Below, one piece after another: positions 32,304 through 40,822 of a DNA stretch of 64,000 nucleotides. The stretch covers positions 1 through 64,000 of the forward strand of contig NZ_JAHZTC010000016.1 of assembly GCF_019599265.1 (NCBI RefSeq), read 5' to 3'. Within the stretch, counting starts at the first letter, position 1; the number at the start of each line of letters is the position of its first letter. Origin of the DNA: Pontibacter sp. HSC-14F20. Lineage in GTDB: Bacteria > Bacteroidota > Bacteroidia > Cytophagales > Hymenobacteraceae. The notes beneath the pieces were generated by a model. That model was not told the origin of the DNA and made no database searches. It saw only the letters and a program-made list of their open reading frames with translations. Position numbers and translations under genes: made by a program.

Positions 32304-33284
32304 TTACACCAATTTCAAAAGCTCCGAAGCCGCTGCAAAAGCTGACTTCCTGCCTGCTGTTACTTCATCGGCTATACCTGGCAGTTGTTCTTTTACCTGC
32401 TGGTGTGCGAAAAAATTATCCTCTAGTCCCTGACGTATGGCTTCGTACATCCATTGCAGGTTCTGATCGTGGCGCTTCTTCTCGAAAAATCCATTTTTTT
32501 GCGTCAATTCCAGGTATGCGGCTACGGTTTGCCAGATGGTATCGAGGCCGGTTTGCTCCACTGCGGAACATACGGATACTTTCGGGAGCCAGCCAGAGGC
32601 GGCCATCGGGTATAGGTGCAGGGCATTTTGGTATTCGGCACGGGCGGCCTTGGCTTTCATGGCGTTCTCGCCGTCGGCTTTGGTAATGGCAATCGCGTCG
32701 GCCATCTCCATGATGCCGCGCTTTATACCTTGCAGTTCGTCGCCGGCACCCGCCAGCATCAGCAACAGGAAAAAGTCGACCATGGCATGCACCGCCGTCT
32801 CGGATTGGCCTACGCCTACAGTCTCCACAATAATGGCATCAAAACCAGCTGCTTCGCAAAGGATGATGGATTCGCGGGTGCTGCGCGTTACGCCACCCAG
32901 CGATTTACCAGCAGGAGAGGGGCGTATATAAGCCTGTGGATTGATGGAAAGTAACTCCATGCGCGTCTTGTCACCGAGTATGCTGCCGCCGGTACGCTGT
33001 GAGGTCGGGTCGATGGCCAGTACGGCCAGTTTTTTGCCTTGCTCCTGAATCAGGTAGTTGCCGAAAGATTCAATAAACGTGCTCTTGCCCACGCCTGGCA
33101 CGCCGGTTATACCTATCCGCACCGATTTGCCGGCATGCGGCAGCACCTGGTTGATAACGTCCTGCGCCAGATCCAGGTCAGAAGCCAACCGGCTTTCCAC
33201 CAACGTAATGGCACGACTCAGCATCACACGGTCGCCGGCCAGAATGCCCTCTACATACTTATCAGCACTGAAACGTTTTGCCAA
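32304..33284 (-). CDS. meaB: Methylmalonyl-CoA mutase-associated GTPase
   Basis: The protein has 326 residues from a TTG start. G3E-type P-loop: GITGVPGVGKSTFIESFG (near residue 58). Further on VLAIDPTSQRTGGSILGDKTRM, PSPAGKSLGGVTR and IVETVGVGQSETAV (switch region), then TKADGEN as the NKxD equivalent. The C-terminus has a helical dimerisation part. MeaB gates adenosylcobalamin loading of methylmalonyl-CoA mutase. Its partner subunits are encoded at 38023-42635, 5 kb away on the same strand but not contiguous. Confidence 0.94.
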   Translation of the reverse strand: MAKRFSADKYVEGILAGDRVMLSRAITLVESRLASDLDLAQDVINQVLPHAGKSVRIGITGVPGVGKSTFIESFGNYLIQEQGKKLAVLAIDPTSQRTGGSILGDKTRMELLSINPQAYIRPSPAGKSLGGVTRSTRESIILCEAAGFDAIIVETVGVGQSETAVHAMVDFFLLLMLAGAGDELQGIKRGIMEMADAIAITKADGENAMKAKAARAEYQNALHLYPMAASGWLPKVSVCSAVEQTGLDTIWQTVAAYLELTQKNGFFEKKRHDQNLQWMYEAIRQGLEDNFFAHQQVKEQLPGIADEVTAGRKSAFAAASELLKLV

Positions 33285-33369
33285 GGCGGTATAGCGTTAG
33301 GTATAGAATCGATTGCCTTACAAATTTAGAATATATGCATTACCAAGCCAGTTATTTGTGCGAAACAAA

Positions 33370-33395
33370 AAAGCCGGACATCGCTGCCCGGCTTT
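33370..33395 (-). terminator. Terminator of the propeller gene
   Basis: AAAGCCGG and CCGGCTTT with a 10-base loop and a T run on the minus strand, 19 bases past the stop. Confidence 0.75.
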
Positions 33396-33413
33396 AAAAG
33401 TCCATTCTATACC

Positions 33414-34565
33414 TTATTTCACGTTTGCAGATCTGGCTGTGCCCGATCGTATACCTTGCGGAAAGTTCGGCAGACCAAGATCACTCTTGCGACCACCTAA
33501 ATGCAGTCCCGTGTCTACATAGCCACTTTCCTTGCCCAAAGCATCCGGGTTATTGATCACGCCTAAGTGAATGTTATCCTGACGTGCTACATACATTTTG
33601 CCATCCGCACCCATTTGTATAGCGCCGATGCGCGGACTGCCGGAAGTGCCAACCACTACAGCTGATTTGGCAATAGCATCCTCAACACCAGCCTGCAGAT
33701 CGAATTGGATAATCTGTGCCTTACCGCCGCCTTTGCCGTTCGCGGATCCGTATAGTTTGGTGCCATCCGGAGAAAAGCAGACGCCATAAGCCTCTTCATA
33801 GCCTTTCAACAAAATGGGATCCGATACCACGCCGGTATTGCGGTCGAAACGGAGTACTTCAAAATTGCTGTCGCTGTCCCAGAGGGCGGCAGCCAGGCGG
33901 GTGCCGTCAGGAGAGGGAACGAGGTAGCCAATGGCTTTGCGGTGCGCGCCGCCATGTACGGTGCCCACATTGCTCATCACAGGCTCCACATTCACACCCT
34001 CGGCTGTCACCAGGTAGGCCATGTAAGCGTTGCTATTCCAGCGGTGCGCGATCACCCACCAGTCGCGGTTGTTGCTGTGGCGTATGGCCGTGAGTTTTTC
34101 GGTAGCTGGTGCGATCATGAACACGTTACGAGCCGTAATAGCACCATTGCCATCATCCTTGTTCATGTTCACCACACTGTAGCGCAAACCGTTAGACTGT
34201 GCCTGTATGTCGGTTGTGAAGATGTAAAAGACGCTGTCAGCAGCAGGCTTAGGTATAATCAATGCAGATTGGGTGGAGGACTTCATACCCATCAGGCCAT
34301 TGCCGTTTGGCATCACGCGGTGGTGCTTATTCCAGACAGTGATGCCGTTGGTATAAAACAACAGGTTGCCCGCATTGTCAGAGATGGTGGCGCTGCCTTC
34401 TTCGGTTTGCAGCCTACTGTTAACTACCGCTGTTACTGTGTCGCCCCTAAAGATCAGACCGGCTCCTTTGCCGAAGTACCAGTTCGACGTCTCACCCTGC
34501 GCAAAAGTTGTGAAGGAACCTAAGAGTAGGGTAAATGCCGCTATCGTATGTTTAAACTGAATCAT
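33414..34565 (-). CDS. Secreted beta-propeller protein (PD40-like, T9SS-type N-domain)
   Basis: The protein has 383 residues. The signal peptide (HTIAAFTLLLGSFTTFAQ) is followed by the pattern NWYFGKGAGLIF, EGSATISDNAGNLLFYTNG and MKSSTQSALIIPKP. This is the typical start of large gliding/T9SS-associated Bacteroidetes proteins. Blades with SPDGTRLAAALW and SPDGTKLYGSANG follow. The usual PKD and C-terminal sorting domains are absent, so it is a short stand-alone propeller. Probably periplasmic or surface; function unknown. Confidence 0.75.
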   Translation of the reverse strand: MIQFKHTIAAFTLLLGSFTTFAQGETSNWYFGKGAGLIFRGDTVTAVVNSRLQTEEGSATISDNAGNLLFYTNGITVWNKHHRVMPNGNGLMGMKSSTQSALIIPKPAADSVFYIFTTDIQAQSNGLRYSVVNMNKDDGNGAITARNVFMIAPATEKLTAIRHSNNRDWWVIAHRWNSNAYMAYLVTAEGVNVEPVMSNVGTVHGGAHRKAIGYLVPSPDGTRLAAALWDSDSNFEVLRFDRNTGVVSDPILLKGYEEAYGVCFSPDGTKLYGSANGKGGGKAQIIQFDLQAGVEDAIAKSAVVVGTSGSPRIGAIQMGADGKMYVARQDNIHLGVINNPDALGKESGYVDTGLHLGGRKSDLGLPNFPQGIRSGTARSANVK

Positions 34566-34710
34566 ATCCTGTTTTCTGTATAACGCTGACTTTGCAAACT
34601 GAGTGCCAGTTTCTGAAGCAATCGGTAGATCAAGTATAGCAGGTGCTTTTTATACCTGATCTCTATAACGGAATACCCGCCTTACATAGCGCCGTGGTTC
34701 AGCTATAGTT

Positions 34711-36342
34711 TTACTGTTTTTGCAATAAGGTGGGTTCCTGCTCTGCAATTGGTCGCAGTTCAGGGTATAGGGCTATCAGTTTCAGGAATACACCATTGGT
34801 CCATCCGAAGCCGTCCTGGTTGGGGTACTCACCGCCGCCTGCGTCGAGCTCAAGGTTTTCCACGTTATACTTCTCCACCATTCTGCCTGTGTTCTCGTGC
34901 ACTTCGGTACCGAGGGTGATCCAGCGCGTGGCGATGGTACGGGCCAGCTCTTCGTGCTCGTAATTGCGAAGCGCCTGAATACTCATCCACTGCAAAGGTG
35001 CCCAGCCATTCGGAGCATCCCACTGCTGATCGGTATGAACCAAAGTCGTGGCCAAGCCACCGGCCTTCAGGAAATCGTTTTGCAGACGCTCGGCTACAGC
35101 CCCGGCTTGTTTGCGTTTGGCCATGCAAAAGTAAAGCGGAAAAACGGCAGCCAGCGTAGGAATATCGGTGGATTTGCCCTGCACGAAATCATAATCGTAG
35201 AAGAAGCCATCACCATCGTGCCACATGTGCTGCAGTAGTGCTTTGCGACGGGCTTTGGCTTTCTGGCGGAACATCTTAGCCTCAACCGGATCACGCTCCA
35301 GTTCGGCCATCTCAGCCAATGTCAGTTCCATGTGGAAAAGCAGTGAGTTGAGGTCTACGGGCAGAATGTCGGTGGTGTGTATCGTACTGAGATTTTGCTT
35401 GTCAGCGAACCAGCGGCTGCTAAAATCCCAGCCAGATTCGGCAGCTGCCCTGATGTGGCGGTATACCTCTTCCGGATTTCGGCCGGACTCCTGCGCGATA
35501 TGAACGTCTTCTTTGTAAGACTCGGGGCGTGGAGCAGGTTGGTCATCCCAGTAGCGGTTGAGGATGCTGCCATCCGGTAAGCGCACGACCCGCCGGTGCG
35601 TTGGATTGGCAGAGGTGAGTTGCTCAACTCCATCCATCCAGAAAGCATACTCCTTGCGCAGCGCGGAAGCATATTTTACCAACACATCGCGGCCTAGTTC
35701 CTGGGTGAGCAGGTGCAGCATGAGCGCATAAAAGGGTGGCTGGGAACGACTCAGGTAATAGCTGCGGTTGCCATTGGGTATATGACCGGTAGTATGGATC
35801 AGGTGCGTGAAGTTGTCGACCATGTGCTGGATCAGCGCTTTTTCGCCGCTTACCTGCAACCCCAGCATCGTAAAAAAGCTATCCCAGTAGTAGATTTCCT
35901 GGAAGCGACCGCCCGGCACTACATAAGCGTGGGGGAGAGGCAGTAGCGATCCGCCGCCATCTCCCGGCATACGGGTGAGCACAGGCCATAGCTGCCGTAT
36001 ATGTGCTGTTACAGATAAGCTGGTATCAGTTGTGAAGTTAGAGGACGGTTGCGTGGGCAGCAGAAAATGCTCCAGTACAAAGTCTTTCAGATCAAAGCCA
36101 GGCTGCTGGCGCTGCTCCCGGTAAGCCTGCAGAATATATGCCGGCTCCTGCAGGGGCACGCAGTCTGCAAAGGTTTTGGAATCCGGAAACACAGGCAGCA
36201 ACTGCACATCACGAAAAAGCTCCTGTAAATCGGTCTCCGGTCGGTACTGCGCCTGTACCGGCAGAGGGGAGAAAATATAAGATAAAAGCAAAAGAATCAG
36301 ATTTAGTACGAAGTATGATTTTTTTGATTTGCCTTGCCTCAT
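34711..36342 (-). CDS. treA: Periplasmic alpha,alpha-trehalase (GH37)
   Basis: The protein has 543 residues. The hydrophobic leader (YFVLNLILLLLSYIFSPLPVQAQ) is a signal peptide. The two trehalase signatures are intact: PGGRFQEIYYWDSFF (143-157) and QWDAPNGWAPLQ (near 455). The general acid Asp lies in SGWDFSSRW and the base in GRMVEKYNVE. It splits trehalose into two glucose units in the periplasm. No trehalose transporter or regulator is adjacent. The start at 36342 is the only ATG that keeps the leader. Confidence 0.92.
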   Translation of the reverse strand: MRQGKSKKSYFVLNLILLLLSYIFSPLPVQAQYRPETDLQELFRDVQLLPVFPDSKTFADCVPLQEPAYILQAYREQRQQPGFDLKDFVLEHFLLPTQPSSNFTTDTSLSVTAHIRQLWPVLTRMPGDGGGSLLPLPHAYVVPGGRFQEIYYWDSFFTMLGLQVSGEKALIQHMVDNFTHLIHTTGHIPNGNRSYYLSRSQPPFYALMLHLLTQELGRDVLVKYASALRKEYAFWMDGVEQLTSANPTHRRVVRLPDGSILNRYWDDQPAPRPESYKEDVHIAQESGRNPEEVYRHIRAAAESGWDFSSRWFADKQNLSTIHTTDILPVDLNSLLFHMELTLAEMAELERDPVEAKMFRQKAKARRKALLQHMWHDGDGFFYDYDFVQGKSTDIPTLAAVFPLYFCMAKRKQAGAVAERLQNDFLKAGGLATTLVHTDQQWDAPNGWAPLQWMSIQALRNYEHEELARTIATRWITLGTEVHENTGRMVEKYNVENLELDAGGGEYPNQDGFGWTNGVFLKLIALYPELRPIAEQEPTLLQKQ

Positions 36343-36528
36343 AGTCAGCGCTTATTATATGAATGTGTATTCATACGAAATAAGGAAACAAGGGGCCAAG
36401 TATACTATTATACTGCCTGTTACACAAGCTCTAAACCCAGAAGATTATCTGTTTCCTCTATACCTGCAGGAAAATCTTGAAATTGTATGAAGAGTTGTGT
36501 TCGTCTGAAAGTGTTGCTTTTGTAATAT

Positions 36529-36567
36529 AAAAAAGCGGGAGACAGCCTGAATAGCCTCCCACTTTTT
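36529..36567 (-). terminator. Terminator after the small lipoprotein gene
   Basis: AAAAAG and GGGAG arms face CTCCC and CTTTTT with one mismatch, and a T run on the minus strand. It lies ~35 bases past the stop at 36601. Confidence 0.7.
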
Positions 36568-36600
36568 GTTGAATTTTATACCTGATTGAATTACAGATAC

Positions 36601-36837
36601 TTACATGGTGGTGCCCCCTGTGGTGCTACCACTTGTAGTGCCGGAGGCATCTGTGCCTGTACCGCCACTGGCATCTTCAGCCCGGTTGTCTTCCAGCGAG
36701 TCGCTGTCTATGTCCCGGGTCTCGATAGATTGATTATCCGGTACAGATTGCTGATTATCGCTACCGCAAGATGTTAACAGCAAGGAAGCTGAGCCTAAGC
36801 AGAAAGCGGCAGTTAGTGAGATCCATTGTTTTTTCAT
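36601..36837 (-). CDS. Small Ser/Thr/Gly-rich lipoprotein
   Basis: The protein has 78 residues. The leader (SLTAAFCLGSASLLLTSCGS) ends in a lipobox TSC. The mature part is acidic (DIDSDSLEDNRAED) and ends in a short run of Thr, Ser and Gly. It is like a short version of the neighbour at 36924, from which it is separated by a hairpin. A surface or periplasmic anchored peptide; function unknown. Confidence 0.65.
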   Translation of the reverse strand: MKKQWISLTAAFCLGSASLLLTSCGSDNQQSVPDNQSIETRDIDSDSLEDNRAEDASGGTGTDASGTTSGSTTGGTTM

Positions 36838-36874
36838 AGTCTGTTTTCAGTTGTAGTGAATTGTAGGAGATATA

Positions 36875-36912
36875 TTCTGGTTGCGGCAATCAGAAAAGTG
36901 CCGCAACCAGAA
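36875..36912 (-). terminator. Hairpin between the two Thr/Gly-rich lipoprotein genes
   Basis: TTCTGGTTGCGGCA (36875-36888) pairs perfectly with 36899-36912 around a 10-base loop. No T run follows, so it may be an attenuator or an mRNA-stabilising hairpin rather than a full terminator. Confidence 0.5.
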
Positions 36913-36923
36913 CGTGGTTATAA

Positions 36924-37307
36924 CTAGTTGCCAGAGGTCGTGCCAGTTGTTGTGCCTGTATTAGTCCCGCCGGTGGTCGTTCCGGTCGTGGTACCAGTCG
37001 TGGTTCCGGTTGTTGTACCCGTAGTGGTTCCACTTGTTGTGCCTCCTGTCGTACCGCCAGTAGTTGTCATACCTCCGGTGGTAGTTCCGGTCGTCGTTCC
37101 GGTCGTCGTGCCCATCGTAGTATCCATTCCGGCAGTATCTTCAGGCATTACATAACCGTTACCTTCTATGCCGGTTTCCTGTGTGTTGCCCTCCATCGTT
37201 TCAGGTGGCATTTCTGAGTTACCACCCTGTTCTCCGCCGCAGGAGGACATAAGAAGAGCCGAACTTATAAAAAGAGAGGCAGCTGCTGTTTTCCAAATCA
37301 TTTTCAT
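36924..37307 (-). CDS. Thr/Gly-repeat lipoprotein
   Basis: The protein has 127 residues. The leader (KTAAASLFISSALLMSSCGG) ends in a lipobox SSC. After an acidic, Glu/Pro-rich stretch, the C-terminal ~65 residues are almost only Thr and Gly in TTTG-like four-residue units (e.g. GTTTGTTTG). In the DNA this is a 12-base tandem array, which could expand or contract by slippage. The opposite strand has an open frame of Val-Pro repeats that I regard as a shadow. Probably surface-exposed. Confidence 0.7.
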   Translation of the reverse strand: MKMIWKTAAASLFISSALLMSSCGGEQGGNSEMPPETMEGNTQETGIEGNGYVMPEDTAGMDTTMGTTTGTTTGTTTGGMTTTGGTTGGTTSGTTTGTTTGTTTGTTTGTTTGGTNTGTTTGTTSGN

Positions 37308-37440
37308 AGCATATAGATTTTAAGTTACACATTCTCTCTTTTACGAATAATCTGGAGATGCACCGAATGAATATGCCGGTATAATATGGTGGTGACTACT
37401 TAATTATCAATAAGTAGTAATGCCAAAACAAAACAACAAT

Positions 37441-37848
37441 TTAACGACTGAATGGATGCCGCATAAAGGATACCTGCCCCATGGCGTCTTTTTCGAAGCG
37501 GGCTAAGGTATAGGGCTCAAATTGAGAAGGGAAGTTCTGCTGGCCAGGTTGCACCTGATCGGGTGCCGGTTGATTATTCAGAAAGAAATAAACTCTTGTG
37601 GTGCCATACTTGGTATGCGGCATGTAATTGCCGTATTGCTCCATTTCCTTCCACAAGGTATCGGCTACGGTCACGGCATAAATCCTGACAATTGGGCCGG
37701 TATTATTCTCGTTTCGGTAAAAAGCCACTTCTTTAAAATCACCCTTTAGGTCGTCTACGCTGGGCAGTGAAAACGAGTCGTAAACGAAGTAGATAACAAG
37801 CGCAGCTGTGATGGTGAGGAGAAGGTATTTCGTTGATTTTGATGACAT
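37441..37848 (-). CDS. Membrane-anchored hypothetical protein
   Basis: The protein has 135 residues with a single N-terminal membrane anchor (YLLLTITAALVIYFVYDSF), then a soluble domain with VAFYRNENNTGPIVRIYAV and YGTTRVYFFLNNQP. I see no known motif. It is probably inner-membrane-anchored facing the periplasm. Alone between a lipoprotein gene and the scpA terminator. Confidence 0.6.
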   Translation of the reverse strand: MSSKSTKYLLLTITAALVIYFVYDSFSLPSVDDLKGDFKEVAFYRNENNTGPIVRIYAVTVADTLWKEMEQYGNYMPHTKYGTTRVYFFLNNQPAPDQVQPGQQNFPSQFEPYTLARFEKDAMGQVSFMRHPFSR

Positions 37849-37969
37849 GAGTTACATTAATTAGCGTTGCAAAGGTACGGCTTAAAAAGGGCTGTAGCAA
37901 AGTACCGGCCCGCCGTATACCCTTCAAAAGAAGGCGTGTGCCTGAAAAACATCCCTCCCTGGAAAAGAA

Positions 37970-38002
37970 AAAGCTGCAGCCGACTAATGCAGCTGCAGCT
38001 TT
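37970..38002 (-). terminator. Terminator of scpA
   Basis: AAAGCTGCAGC (37970-37980) and its exact complement (37992-38002) around an 11-base loop. A T-rich run follows on the minus strand. Confidence 0.75.
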
Positions 38003-38022
38003 CAATTTCTAACTCTGAACGC

Positions 38023-40176
38023 TTAACTTCCGGATTCCACGGCTCTCCTGATCAATTGCTCCAGGATATTCTGAGCTGCTACGGAGATGATCGTGCCCGG
38101 TCCGAACACACCTGTAGCGCCGGCCTTGAACAGGAAATCATAATCCTGGGCAGGTATAACGCCACCTACGATTACCATGATATCTTCGCGGCCGAGCTTG
38201 CGGAGTTCCCCGATCAGCTGCGGCACCAGCGTTTTGTGGCCGGCTGCCAGCGAAGATACTCCCACTACGTGCACGTCGTTTTCGGCGGCTTGCATCGCTA
38301 CTTCGGCCGGAGTCTGGAACAGTGGGCCGATGTCCACGTCGAAGCCGAGGTCGGCGAAGGAGGTAGCGATCACCTTAGAGCCACGGTCGTGACCATCCTG
38401 GCCCATTTTGGCGACCATAATGCGTGGCCGGCGACCTTCTAGTTCCTCGAACTGATCAGCCAGCACTTTTGCCCGCTCAAAGTTCTCGTCATCGGAGAGT
38501 TCGGCAGAGTATATACCTGATATGGAGCGTATCACAGCTTTGTGTCTTCCGTAAATTTTCTCTAATGCATCAGAAATTTCGCCCAGTGTAGCGCGGTAGC
38601 GGGCCGCGTTCACAGCCAGCCCCAGCAGGTTGCCTTCCCCGGATTCCGCAGCGATGGTCAGTGCTTGCAGTGCTTCATTCACGGCCTGGTTATCGCGGCT
38701 TTCTTTTACCTGCGCCAGTCTGCGGAGTTGTGACTCACGCACCACCGTGTTGTCGATGTCAAGGATGTCGATTTCCTGAATCTGATCCGGGCGGTACTTG
38801 TTTATCCCCACGATCACATCCTTGCCAGAGTCGATACGGGCCTGCTTGCGGGCAGCAGCTTCCTCGATACGCATTTTGGGCAGACCAGTCTCAATGGCTT
38901 TGGCCATACCACCCAGCGCTTCTACTTCCTGAATCAGCTCCCAGGCTTTGTGTGCAATCTCGTGTGTAAGGGCTTCTACATAGTAAGAGCCACCCCATGG
39001 GTCCACCACTTTGTTGATGTTCGTTTCCTGTTGCAGGTATATCTGCGTGTTACGGGCAATGCGGGCCGAGAAGTCGGTTGGCAGCGCGATGGCCTCGTCG
39101 AGTGCGTTGGTATGCAAGCTTTGGGTGCCCCCCAGGGCAGCGGCCAATGCTTCCACGCAGGTACGGGTCACATTATTGAAAGGGTCCTGTTCGGTAAGGC
39201 TCCAGCCGGAAGTCTGGCAGTGTGTGCGTAGTGCCAGCGATTTCGGGTTTATCGGGTTGAACTGCTGGATCAGCTTGGCCCACAACATACGGGCAGCGCG
39301 CATTTTGGCGATTTCCATAAAGTGGTTCATGCCGATGGCCCAGAAGAAGGAGAGTCGCGGTGCAAATACATCGATGTCCATACCTGCCTTCAAACCGGTG
39401 CGCACATATTCCAGACCGTCAGCCAAGGTATAGGCCAGCTCAATGTCGGCAGTAGCGCCGGCTTCCTGCATGTGGTAGCCCGAAATGGAAATCGAGTTGA
39501 AGCGCGGCATGTTCTGCGAGGTATACTCAAAGATATCCGCAATGATTTTCATGCTCGGTTCCGGCGGGTAGATGTAGGTGTTGCGCACCATAAACTCCTT
39601 GAGGATGTCGTTCTGGATCGTGCCACTGAGCTGCTCCGGCGCTACGCCCTGCTCCTCTGCTGCCACAATGTAAAAGGCCATGATCGGTAACACGGCACCA
39701 TTCATTGTCATCGACACCGACATCTCGTTCAGCGGAATCTGGTCGAAGAGAATCTTCATGTCCTCCACCGAATCGATGGCCACGCCGGCCTTGCCCACGT
39801 CGCCTACCACACGCGGGTGATCGGAGTCGTAGCCGCGGTGCGTAGCCAGGTCAAATGCTACCGAGAGCCCTTTCTGTCCGCCGGCCAGGTTACGGCGATA
39901 GAAAGCGTTGGATTCTTCAGCGGTGGAGAATCCGGCATACTGGCGGATGGTCCACGGCTTCTGCACATACATGGTGCTATAAGGCCCGCGCAGGTATGGT
40001 GGCAGACCAGCGGCAAAGTCCAGGTGCTCGAAGTGTTGCACATCCTCGGAGGTATAGTAGCTCTTGAGCGGAATTTGCTCGGCCGTTTTCCAGTCCTTCG
40101 GCTGCAGCGGGCCTTTCGGCCCGTGCTCTGCCTTGGCGACTCTGTTGATGTCTATGTTCGAAAAGTCAGGTTTCAT
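38023..40176 (-). CDS. scpA: Methylmalonyl-CoA mutase large (catalytic) subunit
   Basis: The protein has 717 residues. The N-terminal TIM barrel has [21 protein letters not shown] and [16 protein letters not shown]. The C-terminal cobalamin domain has the DxHxxG motif as DGHDRG (~594-599; His596 is the lower cobalt ligand), then [14 protein letters not shown] and [11 protein letters not shown]. It interconverts methylmalonyl-CoA and succinyl-CoA with adenosylcobalamin. The small subunit (40797-42635) lies upstream on the same strand, separated by an NTF2-like gene and a low-complexity inverted repeat. A strong terminator follows. Confidence 0.96.
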   Translation of the reverse strand: MKPDFSNIDINRVAKAEHGPKGPLQPKDWKTAEQIPLKSYYTSEDVQHFEHLDFAAGLPPYLRGPYSTMYVQKPWTIRQYAGFSTAEESNAFYRRNLAGGQKGLSVAFDLATHRGYDSDHPRVVGDVGKAGVAIDSVEDMKILFDQIPLNEMSVSMTMNGAVLPIMAFYIVAAEEQGVAPEQLSGTIQNDILKEFMVRNTYIYPPEPSMKIIADIFEYTSQNMPRFNSISISGYHMQEAGATADIELAYTLADGLEYVRTGLKAGMDIDVFAPRLSFFWAIGMNHFMEIAKMRAARMLWAKLIQQFNPINPKSLALRTHCQTSGWSLTEQDPFNNVTRTCVEALAAALGGTQSLHTNALDEAIALPTDFSARIARNTQIYLQQETNINKVVDPWGGSYYVEALTHEIAHKAWELIQEVEALGGMAKAIETGLPKMRIEEAAARKQARIDSGKDVIVGINKYRPDQIQEIDILDIDNTVVRESQLRRLAQVKESRDNQAVNEALQALTIAAESGEGNLLGLAVNAARYRATLGEISDALEKIYGRHKAVIRSISGIYSAELSDDENFERAKVLADQFEELEGRRPRIMVAKMGQDGHDRGSKVIATSFADLGFDVDIGPLFQTPAEVAMQAAENDVHVVGVSSLAAGHKTLVPQLIGELRKLGREDIMVIVGGVIPAQDYDFLFKAGATGVFGPGTIISVAAQNILEQLIRRAVESGS

Positions 40177-40186
40177 GGGTTAATTT

Positions 40187-40340
40187 TTGAATGAGTGATT
40201 GAGTGAAGGAGTGAATAGGTATACAGTCAATTCAAACTCTCATCAATCTCCATTTATCTTTTATATTTCAGAATGAGCCAGCGCGTGAAATCATTTAAAA
40301 AATCAATTCGCTCAAACACTCATTCACTAATTCAGTCATT
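40187..40340. repeat. Low-complexity inverted-repeat locus E (no gene inside)
   Basis: GAATGAGTGATTGAGTGA-type sequence (40187-40216) faces an inverted copy at 40309-40340; roughly 20 of 26 positions match. The unit is the same GAGTGA family as cassette A at 536-1056, but the interior is only ~90 bases without a gene. It lies between scpA and the NTF2-like gene. Confidence 0.55.
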
Positions 40341-40342
40341 TT

Positions 40343-40822
40343 CTAACTCGCGTGCTCGGAGGTGATGACCCAACGGCCATTTACCTTTTTCCAGAGCTGC
40401 GACGATACACCGCCCATCAGTTTTTTGCCTTGCAAGTCTATCTTCCAGCGGTACACATAGTACACGGCTTCCGGTCCTACCTGCTCGATGTGCAACGGTT
40501 CGTAGGTATAGTCGCCCATTTTGCTGCGGTCGGTGAAGTCGGTTTTGAACATCTCCAGCACTTCCTGCCAGCCTTTTTCGGTGCCGTTACGGCTTATCCA
40601 GAGCATGTCCGGCGACTCCCAGTAAAAGTCCATCGCCTTTTCCAGTTCGCCTTTGTTCCAGGCAGCTACTTGTCCGTCAAGGGCTTGCTTAACTTCTGTT
40701 ATCGCGTCGATCATGGTTGCTGGTTTGTTGTTTTTGAATGTAAAGGCTGTTACGGTCATCACCAGTATACCTGCTAACAGGTATAGCAGGCGGCTTCTAA
40801 TGCTTATCGCCATTGTTTTCAT
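40343..40822 (-). CDS. NTF2-like (SnoaL/DUF4440-type) protein with membrane leader
   Basis: The protein has 159 residues. A hydrophobic leader (RLLYLLAGILVMTVTAFTF) precedes an NTF2-like domain: VKQALDGQVAAWNKGELEKAMDFYWES, DMLWISRNG and a terminal strand SQLWKKVNGRWVITSEHAS. Such domains are cone-shaped and often bind small molecules. It overlaps the 3' end of mutA by 26 bases, so translation is probably coupled. The link to methylmalonyl metabolism is positional only. An ATG three codons later is an alternative start. Confidence 0.75.
   Translation of the reverse strand: MKTMAISIRSRLLYLLAGILVMTVTAFTFKNNKPATMIDAITEVKQALDGQVAAWNKGELEKAMDFYWESPDMLWISRNGTEKGWQEVLEMFKTDFTDRSKMGDYTYEPLHIEQVGPEAVYYVYRWKIDLQGKKLMGGVSSQLWKKVNGRWVITSEHAS

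Noticed and set aside
36928-37155. Open frame of Val-Pro repeats opposite the Thr/Gly lipoprotein gene
   Set aside because: It mirrors the 12-base tandem array on the coding strand. No start context or leader, and the other strand has a proper lipobox.
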